A program made the position numbers and the translations under genes. DNA of 18,187 nt, from positions 1 to 18,187 of the forward strand of contig CALKXC010000111.1 of the NCBI GenBank assembly GCA_938004025.1, read 5' to 3'. Under the pieces are notes generated by a model. It did not search any database. It was not told the DNA's origin and saw nothing but the letters and a program-made list of their open reading frames with translations. Positions 6,740 to 13,948 of this stretch are shown one piece after another. How positions within the stretch are numbered: the stretch's first letter is position 1; the number at the start of each line of letters is the position of its first letter. The DNA is from an uncultured Leucothrix sp. (GTDB lineage Bacteria; Pseudomonadota; Gammaproteobacteria; Thiotrichales; Thiotrichaceae).

Positions 6740-8173
6740 TTATGCACTCAAAATCACTCCCGGATTCATAATTCCATTAGGATCAAGCGCCTGCTTAATC
6801 GAGCGCATTACTTGCATCTTTACAGGATCCGCATATTGCTTCATATCCCCAACCTTCAAGCGCCCAATCCCATGCTCAGCACTAATAGCACCACTGCATT
6901 GATGTGTCACCTCATTGATAGCCATACGCACCGCTTCTATCTTTTCAGGATGTGCTTTAACAAACTCGGATTTACTGATGCCAAGGGGTGGAAATACATT
7001 GTGGTGAATATTGCCGTCACCAATATGACCATAACTATTGAGTCGTAAACCTGAGTGAATCGAACTGACAGCTTCTGCTGTTTGTTGATTAAACACATCA
7101 ATCTGGCTAATCGGCACAGAAGTATCACTATTACAAATCGCACCACTCAAACGATTGGCTTCTGGCATATTTTCACGTAAATCCCAAAGCGCATTACGTT
7201 GTGTTTCTGTCGCGGCAATAACAGCGTCAGTCACCACATCTTCTTCCATCGCTTCAAATAAAGCGGACTCAAAATTTTGCCTTATACCTGACTGACCCGC
7301 TACTTCAATAAGTACATACCACTCATGCTTTTGCTCAAAAGGCTGATTGATATTAGGAAAATGCTCCTGCAGTAGCTCCATTCCTAAGCTACTCATAAGC
7401 TCTATTGCCGAAACGCTCTCACCAATTTGGCTCCTAATACTTTGCAACAGACCCACTGCTTGAGTCGGTGATTGAATCGCACAAAAAGCCGTTACTGTTT
7501 CAGCATTGGCAGGCTTTAGATTTAGGCAAGCAGCCGTAATAATTCCTAGCGTTCCTTCACTACCAATCAATAGGTGGCGCAAATCGTAACCGGTATTATT
7601 TTTACGAAGTGGGCTTAGCTCATTAAGAATAGAACCGTCAGGCAATACCGCTTCTATTCCTATGCACAAATCACGCGCATTTCCATAGCGTAGCACCTGT
7701 ATCCCCCCTGCATTGGTAGCCAAGTTTCCCCCTATGCGACAACTACCTTTAGATGCCATGCTTAACGGAAATAACATACCTTGCTCTGCCGCAGCATCGT
7801 GAACATTGGACAGAATACAACCTGCCTCAGCAAGCATCGTCCCGTCTTCAGCAGAAATATGCCGTACCTCGTCCATGCGCTCCAAGGATAGAATTAGCAC
7901 CTCATCACTATGCAACGATAGCTGCCCTGCAACCACTCCGGTCCCGCCACTGTAGGGAATAACAGGGGTTTTATTGTGATGACATATGCTAACGACCTGC
8001 GAAACCTCCGACGTATTTTCAGGGAGCGCAACAAGGTTTCCTCTTCCCGTAAAACGCCCTCTTGGATCAGTATAATAAGCTGCGGCATTCCCAGACTCAC
8101 GCCAACCCTTTGAGCCAAGTAGGTCTTTTATTGCAACTATTGTTTGCTGATAGCCTGAGTCAGAATTAGACAT
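6740..8173 (-). CDS. FAD-binding D-2-hydroxyacid dehydrogenase (GlcD / D-lactate / D2HGDH-like)
   Basis: 477 residues, two domains: an FAD-binding PCMH/VAO-type domain (about 40-222; 'PYSGGTGVVAGQ' and 'IGGNLATNAGG') and a FAD-oxidase C-terminal domain (about 225-475). These enzymes oxidise D-2-hydroxyacids to 2-oxoacids. The Zn-ligand set known from D-2-hydroxyglutarate dehydrogenase is present: the two His of 'GHIGDGNIHHN' and the Glu of 'AEHGIG'. The C-terminal 'ALDPNGIMNPG' is typical. Odd: relatives carry K-[YH]-D-x-S-x-P in the substrate region, while this protein reads C-N-S-D-T-S-V-P, so the lysine is Asn. ATG 8173 is preferred; an in-frame GTG at 8182 is possible, and neither has a clear ribosome site. 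Its divergent neighbour is a TTT uptake system. Confidence 0.92.
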   Translation of the reverse strand: MSNSDSGYQQTIVAIKDLLGSKGWRESGNAAAYYTDPRGRFTGRGNLVALPENTSEVSQVVSICHHNKTPVIPYSGGTGVVAGQLSLHSDEVLILSLERMDEVRHISAEDGTMLAEAGCILSNVHDAAAEQGMLFPLSMASKGSCRIGGNLATNAGGIQVLRYGNARDLCIGIEAVLPDGSILNELSPLRKNNTGYDLRHLLIGSEGTLGIITAACLNLKPANAETVTAFCAIQSPTQAVGLLQSIRSQIGESVSAIELMSSLGMELLQEHFPNINQPFEQKHEWYVLIEVAGQSGIRQNFESALFEAMEEDVVTDAVIAATETQRNALWDLRENMPEANRLSGAICNSDTSVPISQIDVFNQQTAEAVSSIHSGLRLNSYGHIGDGNIHHNVFPPLGISKSEFVKAHPEKIEAVRMAINEVTHQCSGAISAEHGIGRLKVGDMKQYADPVKMQVMRSIKQALDPNGIMNPGVILSA

Positions 8174-8450
8174 GATAGACACCGTTTAAGAAGAGAGGTA
8201 GAAACGATTAAGTTTTAAAGAAAATTTTGTTTTAGGCAAAGCAAATAAATTTTCTTAGAAGTAAAATTTTGCTTTATACACACTATTTTAATTTTCTCAC
8301 CGCGCTTTTAATAAAGCATTTCTTTACAAGTAGTTAAATTAAATTCATTTGTACTAAAGTTATATTTAACAGATGCTAATAATCATGAATCTGTGTTCGT
8401 CAGGACACCCCTATCTAGAAGACTCATAACATTCAACTTGGAGGTTGGAA
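8174..8450. promoter_or_regulatory. Divergent dehydrogenase / tctC promoter region with repeats
   Basis: This AT-rich gap of about 275 bases holds several repeats. AAAATTTTG-T/C-TTTA occurs twice (8221-8234 and 8263-8276), 13 of 14 identical and 42 bases apart, which is four helical turns. A perfect 10-base inverted repeat, AAGAAAATTT (8218-8227) and AAATTTTCTT (8247-8256), overlaps the first copy. TGCTTTAT (8270-8277) and ATAAAGCA (8311-8318) form an 8-base inverted repeat. They are candidate operators for the LysR encoded at 5820-6704. No clear sigma70 hexamer pair was found upstream of tctC, as expected if an activator is needed. The A/T-rich composition raises the odds of chance repeats. 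Confidence 0.45.
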
Positions 8451-9404
8451 ATGCTTAGAAGAACGATTTTGAAAACACTCGTGGCGGCGACTTGCGCACT
8501 AGCGATTAGCACCTCAGCACAAGCCGAACTTAAAGGCTCCGTTAATTACATCATCCCATTTGGCCCAGGCGGTGAGTCTGATATTTCTGCTCGTTTCCAA
8601 CAGCCTTTTTTCAAAGAAAAGTTTGGCCAAGACTTAGTCATTTCTTATAAGCCAGGTGGCGGTGGTGCAGTGGGTTGGGCTTCATTAAACGGCTTAAATG
8701 GAGATGGCCACACCATCATGGGTGTTAACCTCCCTCATATTGTTATTAAGCCCGCTCAAAAAGATGTTGGTTTTAAAACTGAAGAACTGAACACTTTCCA
8801 CATGTTCCACTTCACTCCGGATGCAATTGTCGTAACAGCGGATAGCCCTTATAAGACGTTACAAGATCTAATTGATGACGCTAAAGCAAACCCTGGTGCG
8901 GTTGTAATGTCTGGTTCTGGTAAAGCTTCAGCGAACCACCTTGCTCAGATTAAATTTGATAAAATGGCAGAAATAAAAACGACCTATGTACCCTTCAAAG
9001 GTACGGGAGCCGCGGTAACGGCACTTTTAGGTAAGCAGGTTAAAGCTGAGTGGGGCTACACAACGGTTGGCGCGAAGCAGGGTGATGCAGTCCGTATGCT
9101 TGCAGTAGCGATGGAGGAACGCCACCCATTATTCCCAGAAGTACCAACATTCAAAGAGCTTGGTTTTGATATGATTGGTGGAGCTTACCGCGGTATTGCG
9201 CTACCAAATACTGCCAGCGCAGACACCAAAGCGATGTGGTCTAAAATGATTAGTGAAATCAATACTGACCCTGTTTTCCGTCAGAAAATGTTGGACGGTG
9301 GTTTTGCAATGTTAGATGTGGATGCTGATCAGATGGATGAATTCATGAAAGCTCGCACCGAAGAGTATCTAAAAGATGCTAAAGAAGCGGGTTTGATTAA
9401 GTAA
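8451..9404 (+). CDS. tctC: TTT-family periplasmic solute-binding protein (TctC/Bug type)
   Basis: 317 residues. A Sec signal peptide is visible (Arg-Arg-Thr start, hydrophobic core, cleavage likely after AQA at residue 25). The mature part carries the Bug-family ligand motif 'PFGPGGESDISAR' and 'YKPGGGGAVGW', then 'GSGKASANHLAQIKF' and 'VPFKGTGAAVTALLGKQV'. It captures an organic acid in the periplasm for TctA/TctB; the substrate is not given by sequence. ATG 8451 is chosen because GGAGG (8440-8444) lies 6 bases upstream; an in-frame TTG at 8445 would sit directly on the ribosome site. It is the first gene of a three-gene operon and divergent from the dehydrogenase, which suggests uptake of a 2-hydroxyacid (inference). 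Confidence 0.93.
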   Translation: MLRRTILKTLVAATCALAISTSAQAELKGSVNYIIPFGPGGESDISARFQQPFFKEKFGQDLVISYKPGGGGAVGWASLNGLNGDGHTIMGVNLPHIVIKPAQKDVGFKTEELNTFHMFHFTPDAIVVTADSPYKTLQDLIDDAKANPGAVVMSGSGKASANHLAQIKFDKMAEIKTTYVPFKGTGAAVTALLGKQVKAEWGYTTVGAKQGDAVRMLAVAMEERHPLFPEVPTFKELGFDMIGGAYRGIALPNTASADTKAMWSKMISEINTDPVFRQKMLDGGFAMLDVDADQMDEFMKARTEEYLKDAKEAGLIK

Positions 9405-9430
9405 ATACGGTCGCACTAACAATAGGATAG

Positions 9431-10939
9431 ATGATGGATTTTGGCAGCTTCCTCTCAGCATTAACCTTGCTGAATATTGCACTTGCTTTGTTCGGTGTTG
9501 TCGCCGGAACCATCATCGGTTCCATCCCTGGACTGACTGCAACAATGGCCGTTGCGGTGCTGGTTCCAATTACCTTTAGCATGGAACCCGCTTCAGCCCT
9601 AATCCTGTTAGGTGCCATTTATACTGGCGCTATTTATGGCGGTGCTTATGCCGCCATATTGTTAAATACGCCCGGTACTCCTTCCGCTATTGCCACCACG
9701 TTTGATGGTTATCCAATGGCTAAGCGCGGTGATGGCGATCTCGCTGTTGCCCTTGCTTGTTTTGCTTCTGTGTTTGGTGGTTTAGTAGGTGCTCTAGCGC
9801 TGCTGTTCTTAGCCCCACCACTAGCGTCAGTCGCCCTCGCGTTTGGGCCGGTTGAGTATTTCTGGCTCTCCATCTTTGGCTTATCCCTGATCGCTTCACT
9901 CTCCAGTGGCAACCTCATGAAGGGGTTAGTCGGCGGTGCCTTCGGCATGCTGCTGTCAACGGTTGGTGTCGCAGAAATTTCAGCAGACATACGACTGACT
10001 TTCGGCAGCCAGACCATGATTGGTGGCTTTGATGTGGTTGGCGCATTAATTGGCCTCTACTGTATCCCTGTTCTTATAGACCTTTGTGCCGTTCCAGATC
10101 GACACCTCAAGGTTGAAGAGGGAGTACAAAAAGTGCGAATCGGCGAAGCCGCACGCATCGCTATGAAATCTAAATTTAACTTAGTTCGCTCATCAGTGAT
10201 TGGAACTTTAGTCGGTATTCTTCCGGGTGCAGGTGGCTCTGTTGCGGGTTTAGTTGCCTATTCAGAAGCGAAGCGAACCGCTAAACCAGAGCAGAAATTT
10301 GGCGAAGGTGAACCTGATGGAATTATCGCTACTGAATCTGCGAATAACGCCACTGTTGGCGGCGGCTTCATTCCCACCTTAGTATTAGGAATTCCCGGTA
10401 CACCTCCAGATGCCGTCATTCTTGGCGCACTGCTGGTTCAGGGTGTGCGCACCGGCCCCAGCCTATTTCAAGAGGGTGGCTCAATCGTTTATACCTTCAT
10501 TTATGGTCTCTTGATTGCAACCGTTCTTATGCTTCCAGCCGGACTTTTAATTGGTCGTTATGCCTACAAGTCTATTGTGACTATACCCAAAGCGGTGCTG
10601 GTGCCTGCTGTAGGATTCATGACGATTATCGGAACTTTTGCCATCCGTAATAGCATTTCAGATGTGATTATTATGATCTGTCTTGGCGTATTTGGCTGGG
10701 TTGTTGGACGCTTTGGTTTTGCCGCTTCACCTATTGTTCTTGGTTTGATTTTGGGACCCATTGCAGAACAAGGTTTTGTACAAAGTTGGACAATAGGAGC
10801 CGCTACTAACAACTTAACCGGCATGTTCTTCGGCCGCCCAATTTCTCAGGCAATCGTCGCATTCACCCTATTAACGTTGCTAGTACCGTTTATGATCGCT
10901 CGCAAACAACGTAAAGCAGAACTGGAGGCGAAAGCATGA
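9431..10939 (+). CDS. tctA: TTT-family large membrane subunit (TctA)
   Basis: 502 residues, very hydrophobic, about twelve membrane segments, the expected length for TctA. Conserved stretches are 'GTIIGSIPGLTATMAVAVLV' (about 26-45), 'YGGAYAAILLNTPGTPSA' (about 69-86) and, in the second half, 'GILPGAGGSVAGLVAYSEAK' and 'VLGIPGTPPDAV'. The paired 'P-G-T-P' motifs reflect the internal duplication of this family. It is the ion-coupled channel of the tripartite carrier. The start is ATG 9431 with AGGAT just upstream; ATG 9434 is equally possible. It lies 26 bases after tctC and overlaps tctB by 4 bases (ATGA), so it is surely co-transcribed and probably translationally coupled. Confidence 0.95.
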   Translation: MMDFGSFLSALTLLNIALALFGVVAGTIIGSIPGLTATMAVAVLVPITFSMEPASALILLGAIYTGAIYGGAYAAILLNTPGTPSAIATTFDGYPMAKRGDGDLAVALACFASVFGGLVGALALLFLAPPLASVALAFGPVEYFWLSIFGLSLIASLSSGNLMKGLVGGAFGMLLSTVGVAEISADIRLTFGSQTMIGGFDVVGALIGLYCIPVLIDLCAVPDRHLKVEEGVQKVRIGEAARIAMKSKFNLVRSSVIGTLVGILPGAGGSVAGLVAYSEAKRTAKPEQKFGEGEPDGIIATESANNATVGGGFIPTLVLGIPGTPPDAVILGALLVQGVRTGPSLFQEGGSIVYTFIYGLLIATVLMLPAGLLIGRYAYKSIVTIPKAVLVPAVGFMTIIGTFAIRNSISDVIIMICLGVFGWVVGRFGFAASPIVLGLILGPIAEQGFVQSWTIGAATNNLTGMFFGRPISQAIVAFTLLTLLVPFMIARKQRKAELEAKA

Positions 10940-11388
10940 ATAACTCTCCTGTCATTCAAGGTCGTTTAGGATCTTTAATTGTTACTGCATTTTTCTTTAT
11001 CGCTGGTATCGTCGCGCTATATGACACAACAAGCTATTCAGATACTGACTCACAGGTATTTCCTCAAACAGTAGCCATTGGCTTAATTCTGTTTACCTCT
11101 ATTTCATTAATTACTCAGTTTTTAAAACCTTCAGAAAGCGAAGGCTTTGGTTCCGGCATTTGGTGGCGTCGTGCTTTATTAATTGTAACTATGCTACTGG
11201 CGTGTGCAGCAATGCCTTATGTAGGCTTTTTGCCCGCGGGAGCCATAGCCTTTGCAGGCGGATTAATCGCTGCAATGCATGATCGCTGGTCCGCAAGAAC
11301 GGTTTTAGTGTATTGGGGATCCGGAATAGTAGTGATGGTGGCGTTTTTCACGCTATTTAAGTTTGCACTTCAGGTACCGTTACCCTGA
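10936..11388 (+). CDS. tctB: TTT-family small membrane subunit (TctB)
   Basis: 150 residues with four predicted membrane segments, as usual for TctB (about 15-34, 46-62, 76-112 in two passes, 122-142). TctB is poorly conserved in sequence, and the call rests on size, topology and the ATGA overlap with tctA. A polar loop 'DTTSYSDTDSQVFPQ' after the first segment is typical of the family. The final bases form a hairpin, and the stop codon overlaps the convergent AraC gene by 9 bases. No other gene follows in this operon. Confidence 0.9.
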   Translation: MNNSPVIQGRLGSLIVTAFFFIAGIVALYDTTSYSDTDSQVFPQTVAIGLILFTSISLITQFLKPSESEGFGSGIWWRRALLIVTMLLACAAMPYVGFLPAGAIAFAGGLIAAMHDRWSARTVLVYWGSGIVVMVAFFTLFKFALQVPLP

Positions 11389-11391
11389 AGT
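11367..11391. terminator. Hairpin across the convergent tctB and araC stops
   Basis: ACTTCAGG (11367-11374) pairs with CCTGAAGT (11384-11391); the stem extends by two more pairs past a bulged C to a CCGT loop. It covers both stop codons. It has no T run on either strand, so it could be a bidirectional terminator or block only in a weak sense. Confidence 0.35.
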
Positions 11392-12324
11392 CTGAAAAGA
11401 TTTCCTATAAGCCACCGGCGCGATCGAAAACGTTTTCTTAAACACGCGTCCGAACGCCGCTTCTGACTGATACCCCGTGTTTTCAGCAATCGCAATCACC
11501 GCATCATTAGTCTCAATCAACATTTGCCTCGCCAGCTGCATACGCCATTGGGTAATGTAATGAATTGGCGTCATCGCCATGCGGTTTGAAAAGTGAGTGG
11601 CAAATGAAGTTCTCGATTGACCCGCTATTCCAGCGAGTTCCTCCAAAGTCCAGTAATGGGCAGGCTTCTCATGTATCGCCTGTAAAGCCTTAGATATTTT
11701 CTGGTCAGACAAGCCAGCTAAAACAGCAACGTTCTTACCTTCTGTTTCAAGATAAGCTCTAAGTGATTGCGCGAAAATGATCTCTGACATTTTCAACGCG
11801 ACTAAATCCGCTCCTGGATTTTCTCTACCGGCTTCTGCACCAATCACTCTTAAGCTCTGCTCCAACCAAGTCCCTAACCCTTCGCCATAATTCTTGATTT
11901 TGATGTAGTCAGGCAGTGCATCGATCATCGGGTGGCTTGCGTGCTGCTCAAATGCAAAATGGCCGCAAACCAGTTGAGTTTCATGATTAGTACCGTACTC
12001 CCCCCAAACCAACACCCCTTTCCCTGAAAACCCAGACTGCTCTATTACCGCATCTAATGGCAGCGCTGCGACCTCAGTTTTTGGATCGCAGTAAAGCGTA
12101 TGTGCTGCCCCTCGCATGATGATAATCAAATCACCCTGTTCTAAGGTTATCGGCATATCGCTGCCTTCAATACGCACCATGCAACGCCCTTTATGAGCGA
12201 AGTGAAAGCGCGCGACATCACTATAAGCGGGAACTTGAACGCCCCAAGGACTCGTAAATGAGGTACGAAAATAAAGAGTTCCCTCGAGTCGTAACTTGCT
12301 CAATATGTCGCTTAACAAATCCAT
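11380..12324 (-). CDS. AraC-family regulator with cupin-type N-terminal domain
   Basis: 314 residues. The N-terminal effector domain (about 5-195) is a cupin-like fold of the AraC_binding_2/Cupin_6 kind: 'HFAHKGRCMVRIEG' and 'ITLEQGDLIIIMRGAAHTLY'. The C-terminal pair of helix-turn-helix motifs spans about 215-310, with 'LEELAGIAGQSRTSFATHF' and the AraC signature 'AENTGYQSEAAFGRVFKKTF' followed by 'PVAYRKSF'. The ATG at 12324 gives a natural start. Two direct half-sites spaced 21 bases lie in the upstream divergent gap, so it probably controls itself and perhaps the DUF4142/cupredoxin pair. A role in the adjacent TTT operon is not supported by any matching site upstream of tctC. Confidence 0.92.
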   Translation of the reverse strand: MDLLSDILSKLRLEGTLYFRTSFTSPWGVQVPAYSDVARFHFAHKGRCMVRIEGSDMPITLEQGDLIIIMRGAAHTLYCDPKTEVAALPLDAVIEQSGFSGKGVLVWGEYGTNHETQLVCGHFAFEQHASHPMIDALPDYIKIKNYGEGLGTWLEQSLRVIGAEAGRENPGADLVALKMSEIIFAQSLRAYLETEGKNVAVLAGLSDQKISKALQAIHEKPAHYWTLEELAGIAGQSRTSFATHFSNRMAMTPIHYITQWRMQLARQMLIETNDAVIAIAENTGYQSEAAFGRVFKKTFSIAPVAYRKSFQTSG

Positions 12325-12413
12325 AACGATGCTCTCTATTTACTTGTCTCGACTATACACAAATCAAAACCAATAAATCACCCATCTATCAGAAATACCT
12401 CCACACCTGAACG

Positions 12414-12442
12414 ATTGATCAAAAATCACGGACTATCGATCA
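12414..12442. promoter_or_regulatory. Candidate AraC operator (two direct half-sites)
   Basis: ATTGATCA (12414-12421) and ATCGATCA (12435-12442) are direct repeats with one mismatch whose starts are exactly 21 bases apart, i.e. two helical turns. Extended three bases leftward, 9 of 11 positions match. This spacing is the classic one for AraC-family dimers. They lie about 90 bases from each of the two divergent genes in a 205-base gap (12325-12529) that otherwise shows no clear promoter hexamers. Confidence 0.4.
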
Positions 12443-12529
12443 TTCAAAACACAATCCATATGAACTCTAATACATCCAAGCAATGACCATAAGGCCTTGC
12501 GATATTAAATAACCCTATAAGGATTTAAG

Positions 12530-13060
12530 ATGAAAAAGACTATCGTTACCTGCATCGTCGCTCTAGCACTCAGCAGTGCTAGCTTTATCACTCAAGCTAA
12601 GACACCCGCCGAGCTAAATGACCTGGAGATTGCACATGTTGCCTACACTGCCGATGTTATCGACATTCAATACGCCCACCTCGCACTTGCTTTGACCTCT
12701 AGCGAGCAGATTAAAAAGTTCGCCAAAACCATGATCAGAGATCATGAAGCCGTTAACGAGCAAGCACTAGCATTGCTCAGTAAGTTAGGTGCGACCGCAC
12801 AGGATAATTTCCTGAGTCAAAAGCTTGTCAGCGATTCAAAAGAAATTATCAACGAACTGTCTCAGCTACGTGGTAAAGCGTTTGATAAACGTTACGCTGA
12901 AAACGAACTGGCTTATCACAAAGCCGTTAACGGTTTGGTTGCTGGGAGCTTTATTCCTAATATCGAAAACAAAGAAGTTAAAGCATTATTTGAAGCCGGT
13001 TTACGCATTTTCAAAAGCCATGAGAACCACGCGGCGATGATGGTTAAGAACCTCAAATGA
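12530..13060 (+). CDS. Exported DUF4142 protein
   Basis: 176 residues. A signal peptide is clear (Lys-Lys start, hydrophobic core, likely cleavage after TQA at about residue 23). The mature part is all-helical and resembles the DUF4142 (ferritin-like) family: 'LNDLEIAHVAYTADVIDIQYA', 'SSEQIKKFAKTMIRDHEAVNEQAL', then 'YAENELAYHKAVNGLV' and a late 'AGLRIFKSHENHAAMM'. The His and Glu residues in these helices are typical, but no metal site is proven. The molecular function is unknown. AAGGAT precedes ATG 12530. Its stop codon overlaps the start of the cupredoxin gene (ATGA), so both are made from one transcript and probably act together in the periplasm. Confidence 0.88.
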   Translation: MKKTIVTCIVALALSSASFITQAKTPAELNDLEIAHVAYTADVIDIQYAHLALALTSSEQIKKFAKTMIRDHEAVNEQALALLSKLGATAQDNFLSQKLVSDSKEIINELSQLRGKAFDKRYAENELAYHKAVNGLVAGSFIPNIENKEVKALFEAGLRIFKSHENHAAMMVKNLK

Positions 13061-13425
13061 TGACTTCTCTGCAATTAAGTATTGCCAGTTTTTTAATGTT
13101 ATTCATAACGTTCACTGGACTGGCGCAGGCATCTGAAACCAATGTTGAAGAGGAAGCAAAAGCTATTGAAGGAACCGCTCATATTATTGAAATTCGGGAC
13201 TTTGTTTTCTCCCCTATTTCAGTAGAAGTTAAGGCTGGTGATACGATTACTTGGACAAACTTCGACATCGTACCGCACACCGCCACGGCCATAGATCACT
13301 CATGGGACAGCGGTTCGCTAAAACTAGGTGAATCATTCACATATACCGTGACAGATGACATGCAGCTGGACTATTTCTGCCTATTTCATCCGATGATGAA
13401 GGCGAATCTGGCACTCGAAAAGTAA
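13057..13425 (+). CDS. Periplasmic type 1 copper protein (cupredoxin, amicyanin/plastocyanin-like)
   Basis: 122 residues. A signal peptide ends after about AQA (residue 25). The mature domain of about 97 residues is a small cupredoxin: 'IRDFVFSPISVEVKAGDTIT' leads to 'WTNFDIVPHTATA', and the C-terminal loop reads 'YFCLFHPMMKANL'. The type 1 copper ligands are His74, Cys108, His111 and Met114, with the C-x2-H-x2-M spacing of amicyanin. It is therefore likely a soluble electron carrier or copper-binding protein. The start is ATG 13057 (or the adjacent ATG 13060), overlapping the DUF4142 stop by 4 bases. No obvious redox partner is encoded nearby. Confidence 0.92.
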   Translation: MMTSLQLSIASFLMLFITFTGLAQASETNVEEEAKAIEGTAHIIEIRDFVFSPISVEVKAGDTITWTNFDIVPHTATAIDHSWDSGSLKLGESFTYTVTDDMQLDYFCLFHPMMKANLALEK

Positions 13426-13430
13426 GGATA

Positions 13431-13464
13431 ATGCCACCACGTTCAGTGGTGGCATCTGCTTTTT
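13431..13464 (+). terminator. Rho-independent terminator of the DUF4142-cupredoxin pair
   Basis: A perfect 10-base stem, ATGCCACCAC (13431-13440) and GTGGTGGCAT (13446-13455), with a GTTCA loop is followed by CTGC and five T. It starts 5 bases after the cupredoxin stop and makes the two-gene unit self-contained. Confidence 0.85.
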
Positions 13465-13510
13465 GGCTATACAATGCCTTCACACCAGAAAACAAATCAA
13501 AGGTATGGAT

Positions 13511-13945
13511 ATGTCAGCAACCATGAGCGGATTAGATTTTCTTCAGGCTATTCGAGATGGAAAACATGAGCATCCTTCGATCGCTGAAACGATGAATATG
13601 AAATTTGCTGAAATCGAATCTGGCCGAGTAATGTTTCTAGCTCATGCAGATGAGCGACATATCAACCCTGCAGGCGGAGTACATGGCGGCTTTGCGGCAA
13701 CAATTTTAGACTCTGTCACAGGCTGCGCTGTTCATACCATGTTAGAAGCGGGTATTCCCTATGGCACCATCGACTTAGCCATAAAAATGATGCGTCCAAT
13801 CCCAGTGAATACTGAGCTGTTTGCGGAGGGGAAAATCATTAATATGTCTAAATCATTAGGGGTTTCTGAAGGCAGCATACGCGATGCCAATGGCAAGATT
13901 TATGCGCATGCAACCTCAACCTGCATGATTATTCGAAATCGTTAA
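13511..13945 (+). CDS. PaaI-like hotdog-fold thioesterase
   Basis: 144 residues, the size of a single hotdog domain. The characteristic 'NPAGGVHGGFAATILDSVTG' stretch lies at about residues 52-71: the HGG turn and the following helix with an Asp match the PaaI/4-hydroxybenzoyl-CoA thioesterase group, which hydrolyses acyl-CoA thioesters. The later 'DLAIKMMRPIPVNTELFAEG' strand is typical too. ATG 13511 is preferred because AAAGG ends 7 bases upstream; ATG 13505 would be too close, and an upstream TTG at 13463 falls inside the terminator. It stands alone between that terminator and the convergent tgpA gene, 3 bases apart. The substrate is unknown. Confidence 0.88.
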   Translation: MSATMSGLDFLQAIRDGKHEHPSIAETMNMKFAEIESGRVMFLAHADERHINPAGGVHGGFAATILDSVTGCAVHTMLEAGIPYGTIDLAIKMMRPIPVNTELFAEGKIINMSKSLGVSEGSIRDANGKIYAHATSTCMIIRNR

Positions 13946-13948
13946 ATC

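Noticed and set aside
13463..13510. Upstream TTG start for the thioesterase
   Set aside because: It falls at the end of the cupredoxin terminator, so the transcript could not encode it efficiently; ATG 13511 has proper ribosome-site spacing.
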